Source: Rhodoferax sp.
GTDB taxonomy: Bacteria; Pseudomonadota; Gammaproteobacteria; Burkholderiales; Burkholderiaceae_C
Direction of reading: 5' to 3'
DNA: 64,000 nt
Assembly (NCBI RefSeq): GCF_030697375.1
Contig: NZ_JAUYQD010000024.1
Coordinates: 1-64,000, forward strand
The notes under the pieces were generated by a model that saw only the letters and a program-made list of their open reading frames with translations, did not search any database and had not been told where the DNA came from. How positions within the stretch are numbered: position 1 is the stretch's first letter; each line of letters begins with the position of its first letter. A program made the translations under genes and the position numbers. This document shows, piece by piece, positions 54,590 through 62,771 of the stretch.

Positions 54590-55293
54590 GGCGTTAGATA
54601 AATGGCGAGCTTTTGGCTCAGGATGTCGGCGGCCTCGGCCCAACCAACGGATACCCCGATTGTAGAAAGGTCCACCGTCTGCAGCCTGACGTAGCCGCAG
54701 GGGTTGATGCGCGAGTAGGGTTCCAGGTCCATGTCCACATTGAGCGCCACCCCGTGGTAGGTGCAGTTGCGGCTGACCTTGAGGCCGAGCGCGCCGATTT
54801 TTCCCAGGCCGGTGAAGTCGGGGGTGGGCTTGGCGTCGGACCCCAGTTTCTGCGGCCGTTGTTCCAGCGGCGCATGGCCCGTGGGGTCGTCCAGCCGCAC
54901 ATAAATGCCCGGCGCATGTGCCACGCGGTGGCCGGTCACGCCAAAGTAGGCCAGGGTCTTGATCAGCGCTTCTTCAATGCGGTAGACGTATTCCTTGACG
55001 AAATAGCCCGCGCGCTTCAGGTCGATCAGCGGGTAGGCCACCACTTGCCCGGGGCCGTGGTAGGTGACCTGGCCGCCCCGGTTGGTTTGCACCACCGGGA
55101 TGTCGCCGGGCATGAAAATATGCTCCGCCTTGCCCGCCAGCCCCTGGGTGTAGACCGGTGGATGCTCACAAATCCATAGCTGGTCACGCACGTCCTGCAA
55201 GGGCTTGAGGCATCTTTGGGCAGTGAATTCCTGCATGGCGGCATAGGTGGGCTCGTAGTCCACGCGGCCGAGGTGATGGATGTCTAGGGTCAT
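54586..55293 (-). CDS. lipB: Octanoyltransferase LipB
   Basis: A 235-residue enzyme that moves octanoate from acyl carrier protein to lipoyl domains; LipA then adds sulphur. Conserved segments are [50 protein letters not shown] (active-site Lys) and [15 protein letters not shown] (active-site Cys). It overlaps lipA by 4 bp in a lipB-lipA operon. The first 60 bp of the gene have a diverged second copy at 57239-57310, upstream of the AlbA gene. Confidence 0.95.
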   Translation of the reverse strand: MTLDIHHLGRVDYEPTYAAMQEFTAQRCLKPLQDVRDQLWICEHPPVYTQGLAGKAEHIFMPGDIPVVQTNRGGQVTYHGPGQVVAYPLIDLKRAGYFVKEYVYRIEEALIKTLAYFGVTGHRVAHAPGIYVRLDDPTGHAPLEQRPQKLGSDAKPTPDFTGLGKIGALGLKVSRNCTYHGVALNVDMDLEPYSRINPCGYVRLQTVDLSTIGVSVGWAEAADILSQKLAIYLTP

Positions 55294-55501
55294 GTGAACA
55301 GGGTGTCGAGTTGAATCGAGCTAGAAAACACTGCCAGATTATCTAGGGCGGTTGGTTGGCAGGACATGCGGATGATGGGGGCATTGGGGTAAAGATCGGA
55401 TTATTTTTGAACCGACTATCCGGTGTAAGCCTTTGATTTGTCTATGTAAATCAATTTACATCGGATAATTTTTCGGATAAGTCACAGCAATTTATCGCCA
55501 A
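55294..55501. promoter_or_regulatory. lipB upstream region with a 16-bp palindrome
   Basis: Contains the perfect palindrome TGTAAATCAATTTACA (55445-55460) and several CGGATAA/TATCCG boxes (near 55400, 55421, 55462, 55474, 55504). It separates lipB from the stop of the AlbA-domain gene, so it must hold the present lipB promoter. The palindrome could also end transcription of the upstream gene. Confidence 0.45.
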
Positions 55502-57214
55502 CTATCCGATTGGCTCATTTTCGGAAATCACCCAACGGGTTGCCTTGCCAGCTCCGGTGGCGACAATCTTGACGCCATTCAGGCCGGTTGCGCGCAGTGC
55601 TGCCAGCAGGTTCTTCAACTTGATCAGTTTTTGCTCCTGAGTCAAGGAGTGGGGCAATTTGTCAAGCAACAGCGAGCGGACTTCCGCCAGCGAGACCGAT
55701 TTGAACCGCTTGATGTGCTCCAGGATAAGCGTCTTGTAGTAATGGTCGTCCAGCCCCTTGTTGCGGGTGTAGTCGGTGCGCGTGTCCGTGGCGTCTGCAA
55801 TATGGGCACAGACGAAGAAGTTGGGTTTGCGTCCTTCAATCAGCTTGGCCTTGCGCAAAACAGCCGCCTGTTCATCGGCGATGCGGTGCTTTTTCTGCAC
55901 CCGGTCCAACCAGATCACCTGCTCCAGCGGCAGGTCGGCGCGCTCCATCAGCATGCGGCTGTAGTTCTCGTCAATTTGTTGGCCATAGATGTTGAACAGC
56001 GTCTCCGCCGGAGTGGACCCCTCGTAATCAGGCAGCGGCAGGTAACGCTTGCGCTGGCTGCTCACCATGTCGCGGATGCCGTAGCCGCCCTTGTCGATCA
56101 TGCCGATGTTGTTCATGGCAACGGCCAGCCAGGGGTTGCGGTACACACTGGGCGTGCGCTCGCCAGTGAAGTAGTCCTCGGGCTTGCCGTCCACAAAGCC
56201 TCCCAGATTGCTCAAACGCAGCCGCCCCTTTGTTTCCAGCACCACAATGCGCCCCGCCTGCTCATAGTCTTGGTGCGCCAGGCAGTTGTGCAGGCCTTCC
56301 AGGACGACCTGCATGTCGTAGCGGGGCAGCTCAATCGCCAGCAATTCGGTGGCGGGAAACAGTTTGATGTTGGGATTGCGAATGTGCTGCCCCACTTCGG
56401 TAGTGGTCAGCACAAACGGGGGGCCAAAGTGCTTGGCAATACGCTCGTCGGGCACTTTCCAGGTGATCTCTGCGGTGCTGTTGGGCAGCAGCCCCACGCT
56501 CTGCGGTGTGCCCAGCAAGAGCAGGGCCGTGCGGGTAATGTTCCCATGCAAAGTGATCTTGGCCTTGTCCAGAAACTCCTCGGTGCTCCACAACGCTATT
56601 TCCGCTGCCCAGCGCTCTCGCTGGTGTTTGGCGGAAAATTTCTCGCGCGCCTTGGCAACCGCCGCAGGGTCCAGATCGGCAAGGGTGGCGCGGGGCACCG
56701 GTTCCGCACTCCAGTCCAGGCCCGCGATGAGTTCCGTCAGAATCCCGCGCAGCCGGTCCGGGCGCAGCTCCACCAGGCTGTCGCCGTCGCGCTGCCATGC
56801 TTTGTCATGGGCTTGCACGGCTTGTCGGGGCGCATGGCGTGGCACATGCACCAGCCAGATGACAGCTTTGGTGTCGCTGGCCTGCAGCGCTTCCACCCGC
56901 AACCCCATGGACGGCAGACCGGGTGTTTTGCCCAGCATGCGGTGAATGATGTTTTCCGGCGTGTAGTCCGCAAAGTCCTGTATGCCGGTGACGGCCAGCG
57001 TCTTGTCTTTCACCCCGATGACGATGCAGCCGCCCTCCATATTGGCCAGCGCAGAGACATAGGACACCAGGTCGTCGCCCTTGCGGCCGGAAATATTGGA
57101 CTTCAGGCTGGCCCATTCCTTCCACTCATGGCGCTCGTCCTCTTTGGGGAAGCGCGCTTGGATGAACGCTTGCAACTCTTGGGCAGTCATTCGGATGTTC
57201 TGGGTCATGGTCAT
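55502..57214 (-). CDS. AlbA_2/Schlafen-domain ATP-binding protein
   Basis: A protein of about 570 residues. The AlbA_2 (Schlafen-like) domain at about 10-130 shows DERHEWKEWASLKSNISGRK, LVSYVSALANMEGGCIVIGV and the PGLPSMGLRVEAL strand. A GHKL-like middle (LEGLHNCLAHQDYEQAG, RLRLSNLGGFVDG, NNIGMIDKGGYGI) is followed by a winged-helix tail. Such proteins are usually called ATP-dependent DNA helicase-like or putative transcriptional regulators; some act in defence. I start at MTMTQNIRM; the frame is open to 57394, but that extension is a relict lipB 5' end. It looks inserted between DUF493 and lipB. Confidence 0.7.
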   Translation of the reverse strand: MTMTQNIRMTAQELQAFIQARFPKEDERHEWKEWASLKSNISGRKGDDLVSYVSALANMEGGCIVIGVKDKTLAVTGIQDFADYTPENIIHRMLGKTPGLPSMGLRVEALQASDTKAVIWLVHVPRHAPRQAVQAHDKAWQRDGDSLVELRPDRLRGILTELIAGLDWSAEPVPRATLADLDPAAVAKAREKFSAKHQRERWAAEIALWSTEEFLDKAKITLHGNITRTALLLLGTPQSVGLLPNSTAEITWKVPDERIAKHFGPPFVLTTTEVGQHIRNPNIKLFPATELLAIELPRYDMQVVLEGLHNCLAHQDYEQAGRIVVLETKGRLRLSNLGGFVDGKPEDYFTGERTPSVYRNPWLAVAMNNIGMIDKGGYGIRDMVSSQRKRYLPLPDYEGSTPAETLFNIYGQQIDENYSRMLMERADLPLEQVIWLDRVQKKHRIADEQAAVLRKAKLIEGRKPNFFVCAHIADATDTRTDYTRNKGLDDHYYKTLILEHIKRFKSVSLAEVRSLLLDKLPHSLTQEQKLIKLKNLLAALRATGLNGVKIVATGAGKATRWVISENEPIG

Positions 57215-57238
57215 CGTGCTGTTACGTCGTCCGTGAGG

Positions 57239-57310
57239 GGCGTGAAATTCCTGCTTGCTGGCGTAGTTGGGATCGTAGCCCACGCGGTCTAGATTGCGGA
57301 TTTCAATGGC
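57239..57310 (-). pseudogene. Relict 5' end of lipB
   Basis: On the minus strand it encodes IEIRNLDRVGYDPNYASKQE then FHAP, which matches the LipB N-terminus [20 protein letters not shown] then FTAQ. The DNA is about three-quarters identical to 55230-55293. It is in frame with the start of the AlbA-domain gene but belongs to an older or incoming lipB copy. Confidence 0.65.
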
Positions 57311-57458
57311 AATAGTAGGTGAAACGCTGCCAGGGGTGGAGTGGGCGGTACAAACGACAGCTTGCCCTGGGACCGACTTGTATCGGGTTTTCACCTAGCC
57401 TTCAAAAATCAAAAGTGTATACAGTTTGCCAACCCCGAACCATTTTTGGAGAACAGTG

Positions 57459-58979
57459 ATGTCCCACGCCGTCCATCCGGTCGATGAACGATTACCCGCC
57501 GGCCAACTCGCCGCCCTCGGTCTGCAGCACGTCTTGGTGATGTATGCGGGGGCCATTGCCGTGCCGCTCATCGTGGGGCGCGCCCTCAAGCTCAGCCCGG
57601 AGCAGGTGGCGGCGTTGATTTCGGCGGACCTGTTTTGCTGCGGCATCGTGACCCTGATCCAGTCCCTGGGCGCGACCCAGTGGTTTGGCATCAAGTTGCC
57701 GGTGATGATGGGGGTGACCTTTGCCTCAGTCGCGCCCATGGTGGCCATGGCGGGCACCACGCCCGGGGTGGAAGGGGCGCAGCTGATCTTTGGCGCCATC
57801 ATGGGCGCGGGGGTGCTGTCCATGCTGCTGGCGCCGGTGGTCAGCCGCATGCTGCGTTTCTTTCCGCCGGTGGTGACCGGCACCATCATCACGGTGATTG
57901 GCATCAGCCTGATGCGTATTGGCATCAACTGGATTTTTGGCAACCCCTTTGGCCCCACGGCGCCCAGCATTGTCAGCCCGGAGAACGCCCGCTGGCTGGC
58001 GGAGGTGGGGTCCATGGCCAATGCTGCGGTGCTGCCCGCCGCCGGTGCCAGCGCGCCCCTGGCGGCCGTGGTGCCCGCCATCCCCAAGGGGCTGGCCCTG
58101 GTGGGCTCGGTGCCCAACCCGGCCTACGCGCCGCTGGCAGGCGTGGCGGTGGCGGCGGTGGTGCTGGTGGCGATATTGCTGATCGCCAAATTCGCCAAGG
58201 GCTTTGTCAGCAACATCTCGGTGCTGCTGGGCATTGTGCTGGGCGGGGTGGTGGCCACGGCCGCCGGCATGATGAACTTCGACAAGGTGGCCAAGGCCCA
58301 CTGGTTTGAAGTGGTGCTGCCCTTCCAGTTCGGCATGCCGGTGTTTGATCCGGTGCTGATCGTGACCATGACGCTGGTGATGGTGGTGGTCATGATCGAG
58401 TCCACCGGCATGTTCCTGGCGCTGGGCGAGATGACCGAACACCCGGTGGACCAGGCTGCTTTGTCGCGCGGCCTGCGCACCGACGGGCTGGGCACGCTGA
58501 TCGGCGGCATGTTCAACACCTTCCCCTACACCAGCTTTTCGCAGAACGTGGGGCTGGTGGGGGTGACCGGGGTGCGCAGCCGTTTTGTCTGCGTGGCCGG
58601 GGGCCTGATCCTGATCGTGCTGGGTCTGTTGCCCAAAATGGCCGCGTTGGTGGAGTCGCTGCCCACGGTGGTGCTGGGTGGGGCGGGCCTGGTGATGTTT
58701 GGCATGGTGGCGGCCACCGGCATCCGCATCCTGGCCAATGTCGATTTCAAAGGCAACCGCCACAACGCTTTCATCGTGGCGGTGACCATCGGTATGGGCA
58801 TGGTTCCGCTGATCGCCCCGAATTTCAAGCAATGGATGCCACACGGCCTGCACCCCTTGATCGAGTCGGGCATTTTGCTGGCCTCGCTGAGTGCGGTGCT
58901 GCTGAACCTGTTTTTCAACGGCGCCCAAGGCGACAGTACCCAGGCTGTGCAGGCGGCCAAGCTGGCCGACGCGCACTGA
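57459..58979 (+). CDS. Nucleobase:cation symporter-2 (xanthine/uracil permease)
   Basis: A 506-residue inner-membrane permease starting MSHAVHPVDERLPAGQLAAL. About fourteen hydrophobic segments are present. NCS2 signatures: GLQHVLVMYAGAIAVPLIVG (helix 1), LGATQWFGIKLPVMMGVTFA, MIESTGMFLALGEM (substrate-binding Glu region) and GMFNTFPYTSFSQNVGLV. This layout fits xanthine/uric acid carriers. No purine catabolism gene is adjacent. It lies in opposite orientation between DUF493 and the AlbA gene. Confidence 0.9.
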   Translation: MSHAVHPVDERLPAGQLAALGLQHVLVMYAGAIAVPLIVGRALKLSPEQVAALISADLFCCGIVTLIQSLGATQWFGIKLPVMMGVTFASVAPMVAMAGTTPGVEGAQLIFGAIMGAGVLSMLLAPVVSRMLRFFPPVVTGTIITVIGISLMRIGINWIFGNPFGPTAPSIVSPENARWLAEVGSMANAAVLPAAGASAPLAAVVPAIPKGLALVGSVPNPAYAPLAGVAVAAVVLVAILLIAKFAKGFVSNISVLLGIVLGGVVATAAGMMNFDKVAKAHWFEVVLPFQFGMPVFDPVLIVTMTLVMVVVMIESTGMFLALGEMTEHPVDQAALSRGLRTDGLGTLIGGMFNTFPYTSFSQNVGLVGVTGVRSRFVCVAGGLILIVLGLLPKMAALVESLPTVVLGGAGLVMFGMVAATGIRILANVDFKGNRHNAFIVAVTIGMGMVPLIAPNFKQWMPHGLHPLIESGILLASLSAVLLNLFFNGAQGDSTQAVQAAKLADAH

Positions 58980-58994
58980 GCTGCGGCTGGCTTT

Positions 58995-59321
58995 TTACAG
59001 CACCACTTTGACCATGGGATGGGTGGACAGCGTGCGGTACAGCTCGTCGAGCTGTTCGCGGCTGGTGGCGGTGATGGTGATGGTGACACCCAGGTACTTG
59101 CCGCCTTTGCTCTCGCGCAGCTCGATGGTGCTGGCGTCAAAGCCGGGGTCAAACGCGTGGGCGATGACGGAAATGGCGTGCACCAATCCCTCCACCTTCA
59201 GGCCCATGACCTTGATGGGGAAGAGGGAGGGGTATTCGATGAGCGATTCCTGGCGGGGGACGCCCGGCGCAGGGGGGCTTGGTGGTGTGGGGGGGGTAGA
59301 CACGGCGGATGGGGGTTTCAA
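58995..59321 (-). CDS. DUF493 family protein (YbeD-like)
   Basis: A 108-residue protein: a proline-rich lead of about 25 residues, then SLIEYPSLFPIKVMGLKVEG and GKYLGVTITITATSREQLDE, the ferredoxin-like ACT-type fold of YbeD. The gene is usually found just before lipB in proteobacteria and is thought to be linked to lipoate metabolism. Here 3.7 kb of foreign-looking genes separate it from lipB. It starts 23 bp after the transaminase stop. Confidence 0.85.
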   Translation of the reverse strand: MKPPSAVSTPPTPPSPPAPGVPRQESLIEYPSLFPIKVMGLKVEGLVHAISVIAHAFDPGFDASTIELRESKGGKYLGVTITITATSREQLDELYRTLSTHPMVKVVL

Positions 59322-59344
59322 TAAAGCGGGGACAAACAGGCGGC

Positions 59345-60223
59345 TTATGGCGCCTTGGCGCGCTGGTAGCCGTCGTACAGGCTTTGGTAGATGGGGCCGG
59401 GTGCGCCGTTTCCAACCGGCTGCCCGTCCAGGGTGGTGATGGCCAGCACCTCTTTGGTGGCGGACGACAGCAGCAATTCGTCGGCCTGCCGCACTTCCTC
59501 CAGGGAGATGCGGCGCAATTCGAAGGGAATGCCCTGGGCGCGGCAGAGGTCTTCAATCAGCCCGTAGCGCACGCCTTCCAGCGCCAGATGGTCCTTGGGT
59601 GCGCCCAGCACTTTACCGTCTTTCACCACCCAGACGTTGCTGGCCGAGGCTTCGCTCAAATAGCCGTGGCGGAACATCACGGTTTCCACCGCGCCCGCGT
59701 CAAAGCTGATCTGACGGGCAAACACCGAACCCAGCAGGCTGGTGCTTTTGATGTGGGCTTTTTCCCAGCGGAAGTCGTCGGCGGTGACACAGGCCACACC
59801 CAGGGCGCGCTGCGCGGGTGTAGGCAGCTTCATGGCATTGGCCATGGCAAACACGGTGGGCGTGATGTCGTCGGGCATCACATGGTCACGCATGGCCACG
59901 CCGCGGGTGATCTGGATGTAGATCAGTTGATCGGTGTTTTCGGCCTTCTGGCCCGTGGATAGTGCGTAAGCAGCTATCAATTTGGTAGCAATTGCTTTCC
60001 ACTCGTCGTGGGTGTGGGGCTGGCGGATGCGGGTGGCGGCCAGGCTGCGGTCCAGCCGCGCCATGTGCTGCGCGAAGCAAAACAGGCGTCCGCCATAGAC
60101 CGGCACCACCTCGTACACGCCGTCGCCAAAGACAAAGCCGCGGTCCATGACGCTGATCTTGGCGTCGGGCAGCGCGGTGTAGTCGCCATTGAGGTAGCAG
60201 GGGAGTCGGGGCAGGGTGTGCAT
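59345..60223 (-). CDS. D-amino acid transaminase (class IV aminotransferase), with in-frame repeat
   Basis: A 292-residue PLP enzyme. It begins LPCYLNGDYTALPDAKISVM, with the family motif DRGFVFGDGVYEVVPVYGG. The PLP lysine lies in EKAHIKSTSLLGSVFARQ; the cofactor phosphate site is YLSEASASNVWVV. Residues 78-91 (IATKLIAAYALSTG) are encoded by a copy of the interspersed repeat at 59951-59991, in frame and without a stop. The long frame to 60547 overlaps the kinase gene and is rejected. It converts D-alanine/D-glutamate or related keto acids. Confidence 0.9.
   Translation of the reverse strand: MHTLPRLPCYLNGDYTALPDAKISVMDRGFVFGDGVYEVVPVYGGRLFCFAQHMARLDRSLAATRIRQPHTHDEWKAIATKLIAAYALSTGQKAENTDQLIYIQITRGVAMRDHVMPDDITPTVFAMANAMKLPTPAQRALGVACVTADDFRWEKAHIKSTSLLGSVFARQISFDAGAVETVMFRHGYLSEASASNVWVVKDGKVLGAPKDHLALEGVRYGLIEDLCRAQGIPFELRRISLEEVRQADELLLSSATKEVLAITTLDGQPVGNGAPGPIYQSLYDGYQRAKAP
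59951..59991. repeat. Interspersed palindromic repeat inside the transaminase gene
   Basis: GCCCGTGGATAGTGCGTAAG is followed by CAGCTATCAATTTGGTAGCA and A. This is one of the best copies in the window and matches 9115-9147 and 25720-25752 in all main blocks. It is read through as about fourteen amino acids. Confidence 0.8.
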
Positions 60224-60230
60224 GGGCGGA

Positions 60231-61562
60231 TTATCGCAGCCGCTGCCGGGGCGCAACCAGCGGCACCGTGACGCAAAAATGGGTTCCCTGCCCCTCCAGG
60301 CTGCTGACCTCCACCCGCCCGCCCAGCAGATCACGCACCTGGGTGTAGACGATGTACAGCCCCAAGCCGGAGCCCCCCTGGCCGAATTTGGTGGTGTAGA
60401 AGGGCTCGAAAATATGGGGCAGCTGGTCGGCGGCGATGCCCTTGCCGTCGTCGCTGAAGGTGAGCTCCAGGGTGGCCTCGTCGCGCAGGGCGGTGCGCAG
60501 GCGCATGGCGCCGGTGTCGCGTCCGGCAAAGGCGTGCAGGAGTGCATTGCCTACAAAATCACTCAGCACCTGGCTGATGGCGCCGGGGTAGCTGTCCATC
60601 TCAATGCGGTGGTCGAGCTCCATGGTCAGGTGGTAAGGCGTGCCCTGCAGCTTGGGTGCCAGGAAGGACAGGGTGCCAGAGACCACGTCCGCCAATTGGA
60701 AGCGGTGGCGCTCTTCGCTGCCCCCATCGACGGCGACTTGCTTGAAATGCCCGATGCGCTCGGCTGCGCGGGTCAGATTGCGCTCCAACAAATCGCTGAT
60801 GTCGGTGGAGTTTTGCAAAAACTGGTCGAGCGCCTTGCGCCCGAGTTGGCCGCTGGCAAACTGGGTCTGGATGGTGTGCGCCTCGTGCGCCAGCGCGGTG
60901 GCGGCGGTCAAGGCGGTGCCAATGGGGGTGTTGAGCTCGTGGGCGATGCCCGCGACGAGCGAGCCCAGCCCGGCGAGTTGCGCGGTGCGCACCAGCTCGA
61001 TTTGCGTGGTTCGCAGGTCGTCCAGGGTCTTGGACAGGCTGGTGTTGGCCTGGGCCAGGTCCGCCGTGCGTTCTTTGACGCGGGACTCCAGGTGTTGGTT
61101 GAGCTCGCCCAGTGCATTTTTGGCGGCGGTCAGGTCATGCACCTGCGCCAGCAGGCGCTTGGTCAGGTCGTTGTAGTCATGGCGCGTCAGCTGCAGCTGG
61201 CGTTCGGTCCGTTCGGCCTTGGTGTCCACCGCAAACAGTTTCTGGGTGGCCAGGTCTGCTATGGCGATGGCGGCCAGCCAGCCCGGGGCCAGCGCGGCGG
61301 CCACCGCCACCTGGGTGATGTCCAACTGCACATGCCACAACACCGGCGAAATTTGCGCCAACTGCATGCTTGGCCCCAGCGTCAGGGCGATGCCCTGCAT
61401 GCGTGCGGCGTAATCCGGCACCACGGCGCCCAGGGTCGCCAGGTCCGGCACCAGTACCACCACCGGCCCGGACAGCAGATGCCGCTTGCTCAGGTGCACC
61501 CGGGTGAAGCCGTCCGGCGCGGGCGCCAGGGTGGTCAGCATGTGCAGGGGGCTAGTGGCCAT
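60231..61562 (-). CDS. Sensor histidine kinase
   Basis: A 443-residue soluble kinase. Residues 1-120 have no recognised sensor; about 125-205 are a coiled coil (RHDYNDLTKRLLAQVHDL). The H-box is GIAHELNTPIGTALTAA (about 215), N-box QVLSDFVGNALLHAF, G1 FSDDGKGIAADQLP, F-box FEPFYTTKFGQGG and G2 GSGLGLYIVYTQV. No membrane helix or receiver is seen. It overlaps the FIST gene by 11 bp, so it probably receives the FIST signal. Confidence 0.88.
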   Translation of the reverse strand: MATSPLHMLTTLAPAPDGFTRVHLSKRHLLSGPVVVLVPDLATLGAVVPDYAARMQGIALTLGPSMQLAQISPVLWHVQLDITQVAVAAALAPGWLAAIAIADLATQKLFAVDTKAERTERQLQLTRHDYNDLTKRLLAQVHDLTAAKNALGELNQHLESRVKERTADLAQANTSLSKTLDDLRTTQIELVRTAQLAGLGSLVAGIAHELNTPIGTALTAATALAHEAHTIQTQFASGQLGRKALDQFLQNSTDISDLLERNLTRAAERIGHFKQVAVDGGSEERHRFQLADVVSGTLSFLAPKLQGTPYHLTMELDHRIEMDSYPGAISQVLSDFVGNALLHAFAGRDTGAMRLRTALRDEATLELTFSDDGKGIAADQLPHIFEPFYTTKFGQGGSGLGLYIVYTQVRDLLGGRVEVSSLEGQGTHFCVTVPLVAPRQRLR

Positions 61563-62721
61563 CGCTCTTGCCCAACAACAGCAGGACGTAGGTCATGTTG
61601 TGGAACAAGTTGCGTGTGTAGGCGCCCTGGTGGTACAGGGGGCCGATTTCCCCCAAGGATGGAAAACCGGCAATGGGCAGGGTGCCGCCAAAGGCGGATT
61701 CGACCATGCCAACCTCAAAGGCAATTTCCCCGCCCAGAAGCCATTTGCGTCCCGCGCAACTGATGATCAAGGCCGCGCTGGGCAGAAAGCCCGAGGCGGC
61801 GGCGCAGGTGGCGATGGTGTGCACTTCCGCGATCAGGTCTTCGGGTTTGGCCAGGCAGACCTGGACGATGTCGCCGTTCTGAATCCCGCCGTGCAGGGTC
61901 AGGCCCCCGGTATCCGACTGCGAGTTGTAGGCAATCGCCCGCAACTTCTTTTCGCCGCTCTGGCCTGCGTTCAGAATGGTCAGCGCCACCGAGCCCTGGT
62001 CGGAGCGCAAAAAGGGTTTCCCGGTTTCACGCTCAATAAACGAGGCCGCGTCCACACCGCCGATGCGACTGACGAGTCTGCCCTGGGCCTCGTCCACGGC
62101 GCAGGGCGTACCGACCGCCGCAATGGAGTTGCCGATATGGACCTGAAAGGACAGTGGGCCGTCCACGGCCAGCATGACCACACAGTCTTGCACCATGGCG
62201 CGATTGGCAAACAGGCGGCAGTGTTCCATTTTGTCGTTGTCGTCGGCGGCCATGCCACCAATGACCGGCACGTCGATTTCGTCGCGCACCACCGTCTCGA
62301 TCCGGCTGGCGTCGGTGTTGAAGTCCGAGAGCAAAAAGTAGAACGCGGGTTTGCGGCCCTCCAGCGGCACGGCCAGTTGGGCCACGGCACGCCGCACCGC
62401 CCCTTCCGGGTCTGTGCCCACCTGGTCACCGGTGGCCACATGCCATTGCACCTGGCCTGCGGAGCACATACCCAGCGCGCTGGCGCCAACCTCGCTGGTG
62501 CGCGCCAGCTCGTGCACGCCGTCGCCGCTGGCGCCGATGACACGGACCGCCGGGTTGTCCAGCCCGTCATGGAGCCCCTCCATGAACTCGGTCCAGTCCT
62601 TGTAATGGACGGTGGCAAACAGGAAAACGACTTCGGGCTGGATCTCGGACAAGGACTGTCCGAGGAACAAGGCGGCCCGGTAGGGGTCCACGATGGTGGT
62701 GCTGACAGACTTGGTCCGCAT
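61552..62721 (-). CDS. FIST-domain sensory protein
   Basis: A 389-residue protein with the FIST-N (about 25-220; VRVIGASGDGVHELARTSEV, VPVIGGMAADDNDK) and FIST-C (about 230-370; GGIQNGDIVQVCLAKPEDLI, FLPSAALIISCAGRKWLLG) domains. The family binds small ligands, probably amino acids, and feeds kinases or chemoreceptors. The ATG at 62721 has AGGAG six bases upstream and is preferred over the TTG at 62727. It stands between a chemoreceptor gene and a histidine kinase gene, all in one direction. Confidence 0.88.
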   Translation of the reverse strand: MRTKSVSTTIVDPYRAALFLGQSLSEIQPEVVFLFATVHYKDWTEFMEGLHDGLDNPAVRVIGASGDGVHELARTSEVGASALGMCSAGQVQWHVATGDQVGTDPEGAVRRAVAQLAVPLEGRKPAFYFLLSDFNTDASRIETVVRDEIDVPVIGGMAADDNDKMEHCRLFANRAMVQDCVVMLAVDGPLSFQVHIGNSIAAVGTPCAVDEAQGRLVSRIGGVDAASFIERETGKPFLRSDQGSVALTILNAGQSGEKKLRAIAYNSQSDTGGLTLHGGIQNGDIVQVCLAKPEDLIAEVHTIATCAAASGFLPSAALIISCAGRKWLLGGEIAFEVGMVESAFGGTLPIAGFPSLGEIGPLYHQGAYTRNLFHNMTYVLLLLGKSDGH

Positions 62722-62771
62722 GGTCAACTCCTTTGACGAATCCCGACGGTCGGGATGGACAGCGCGCCTGT

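Noticed and set aside
55631..57292. 553-codon plus-strand frame
   Set aside because: Antisense to the AlbA-domain gene, no domain seen.
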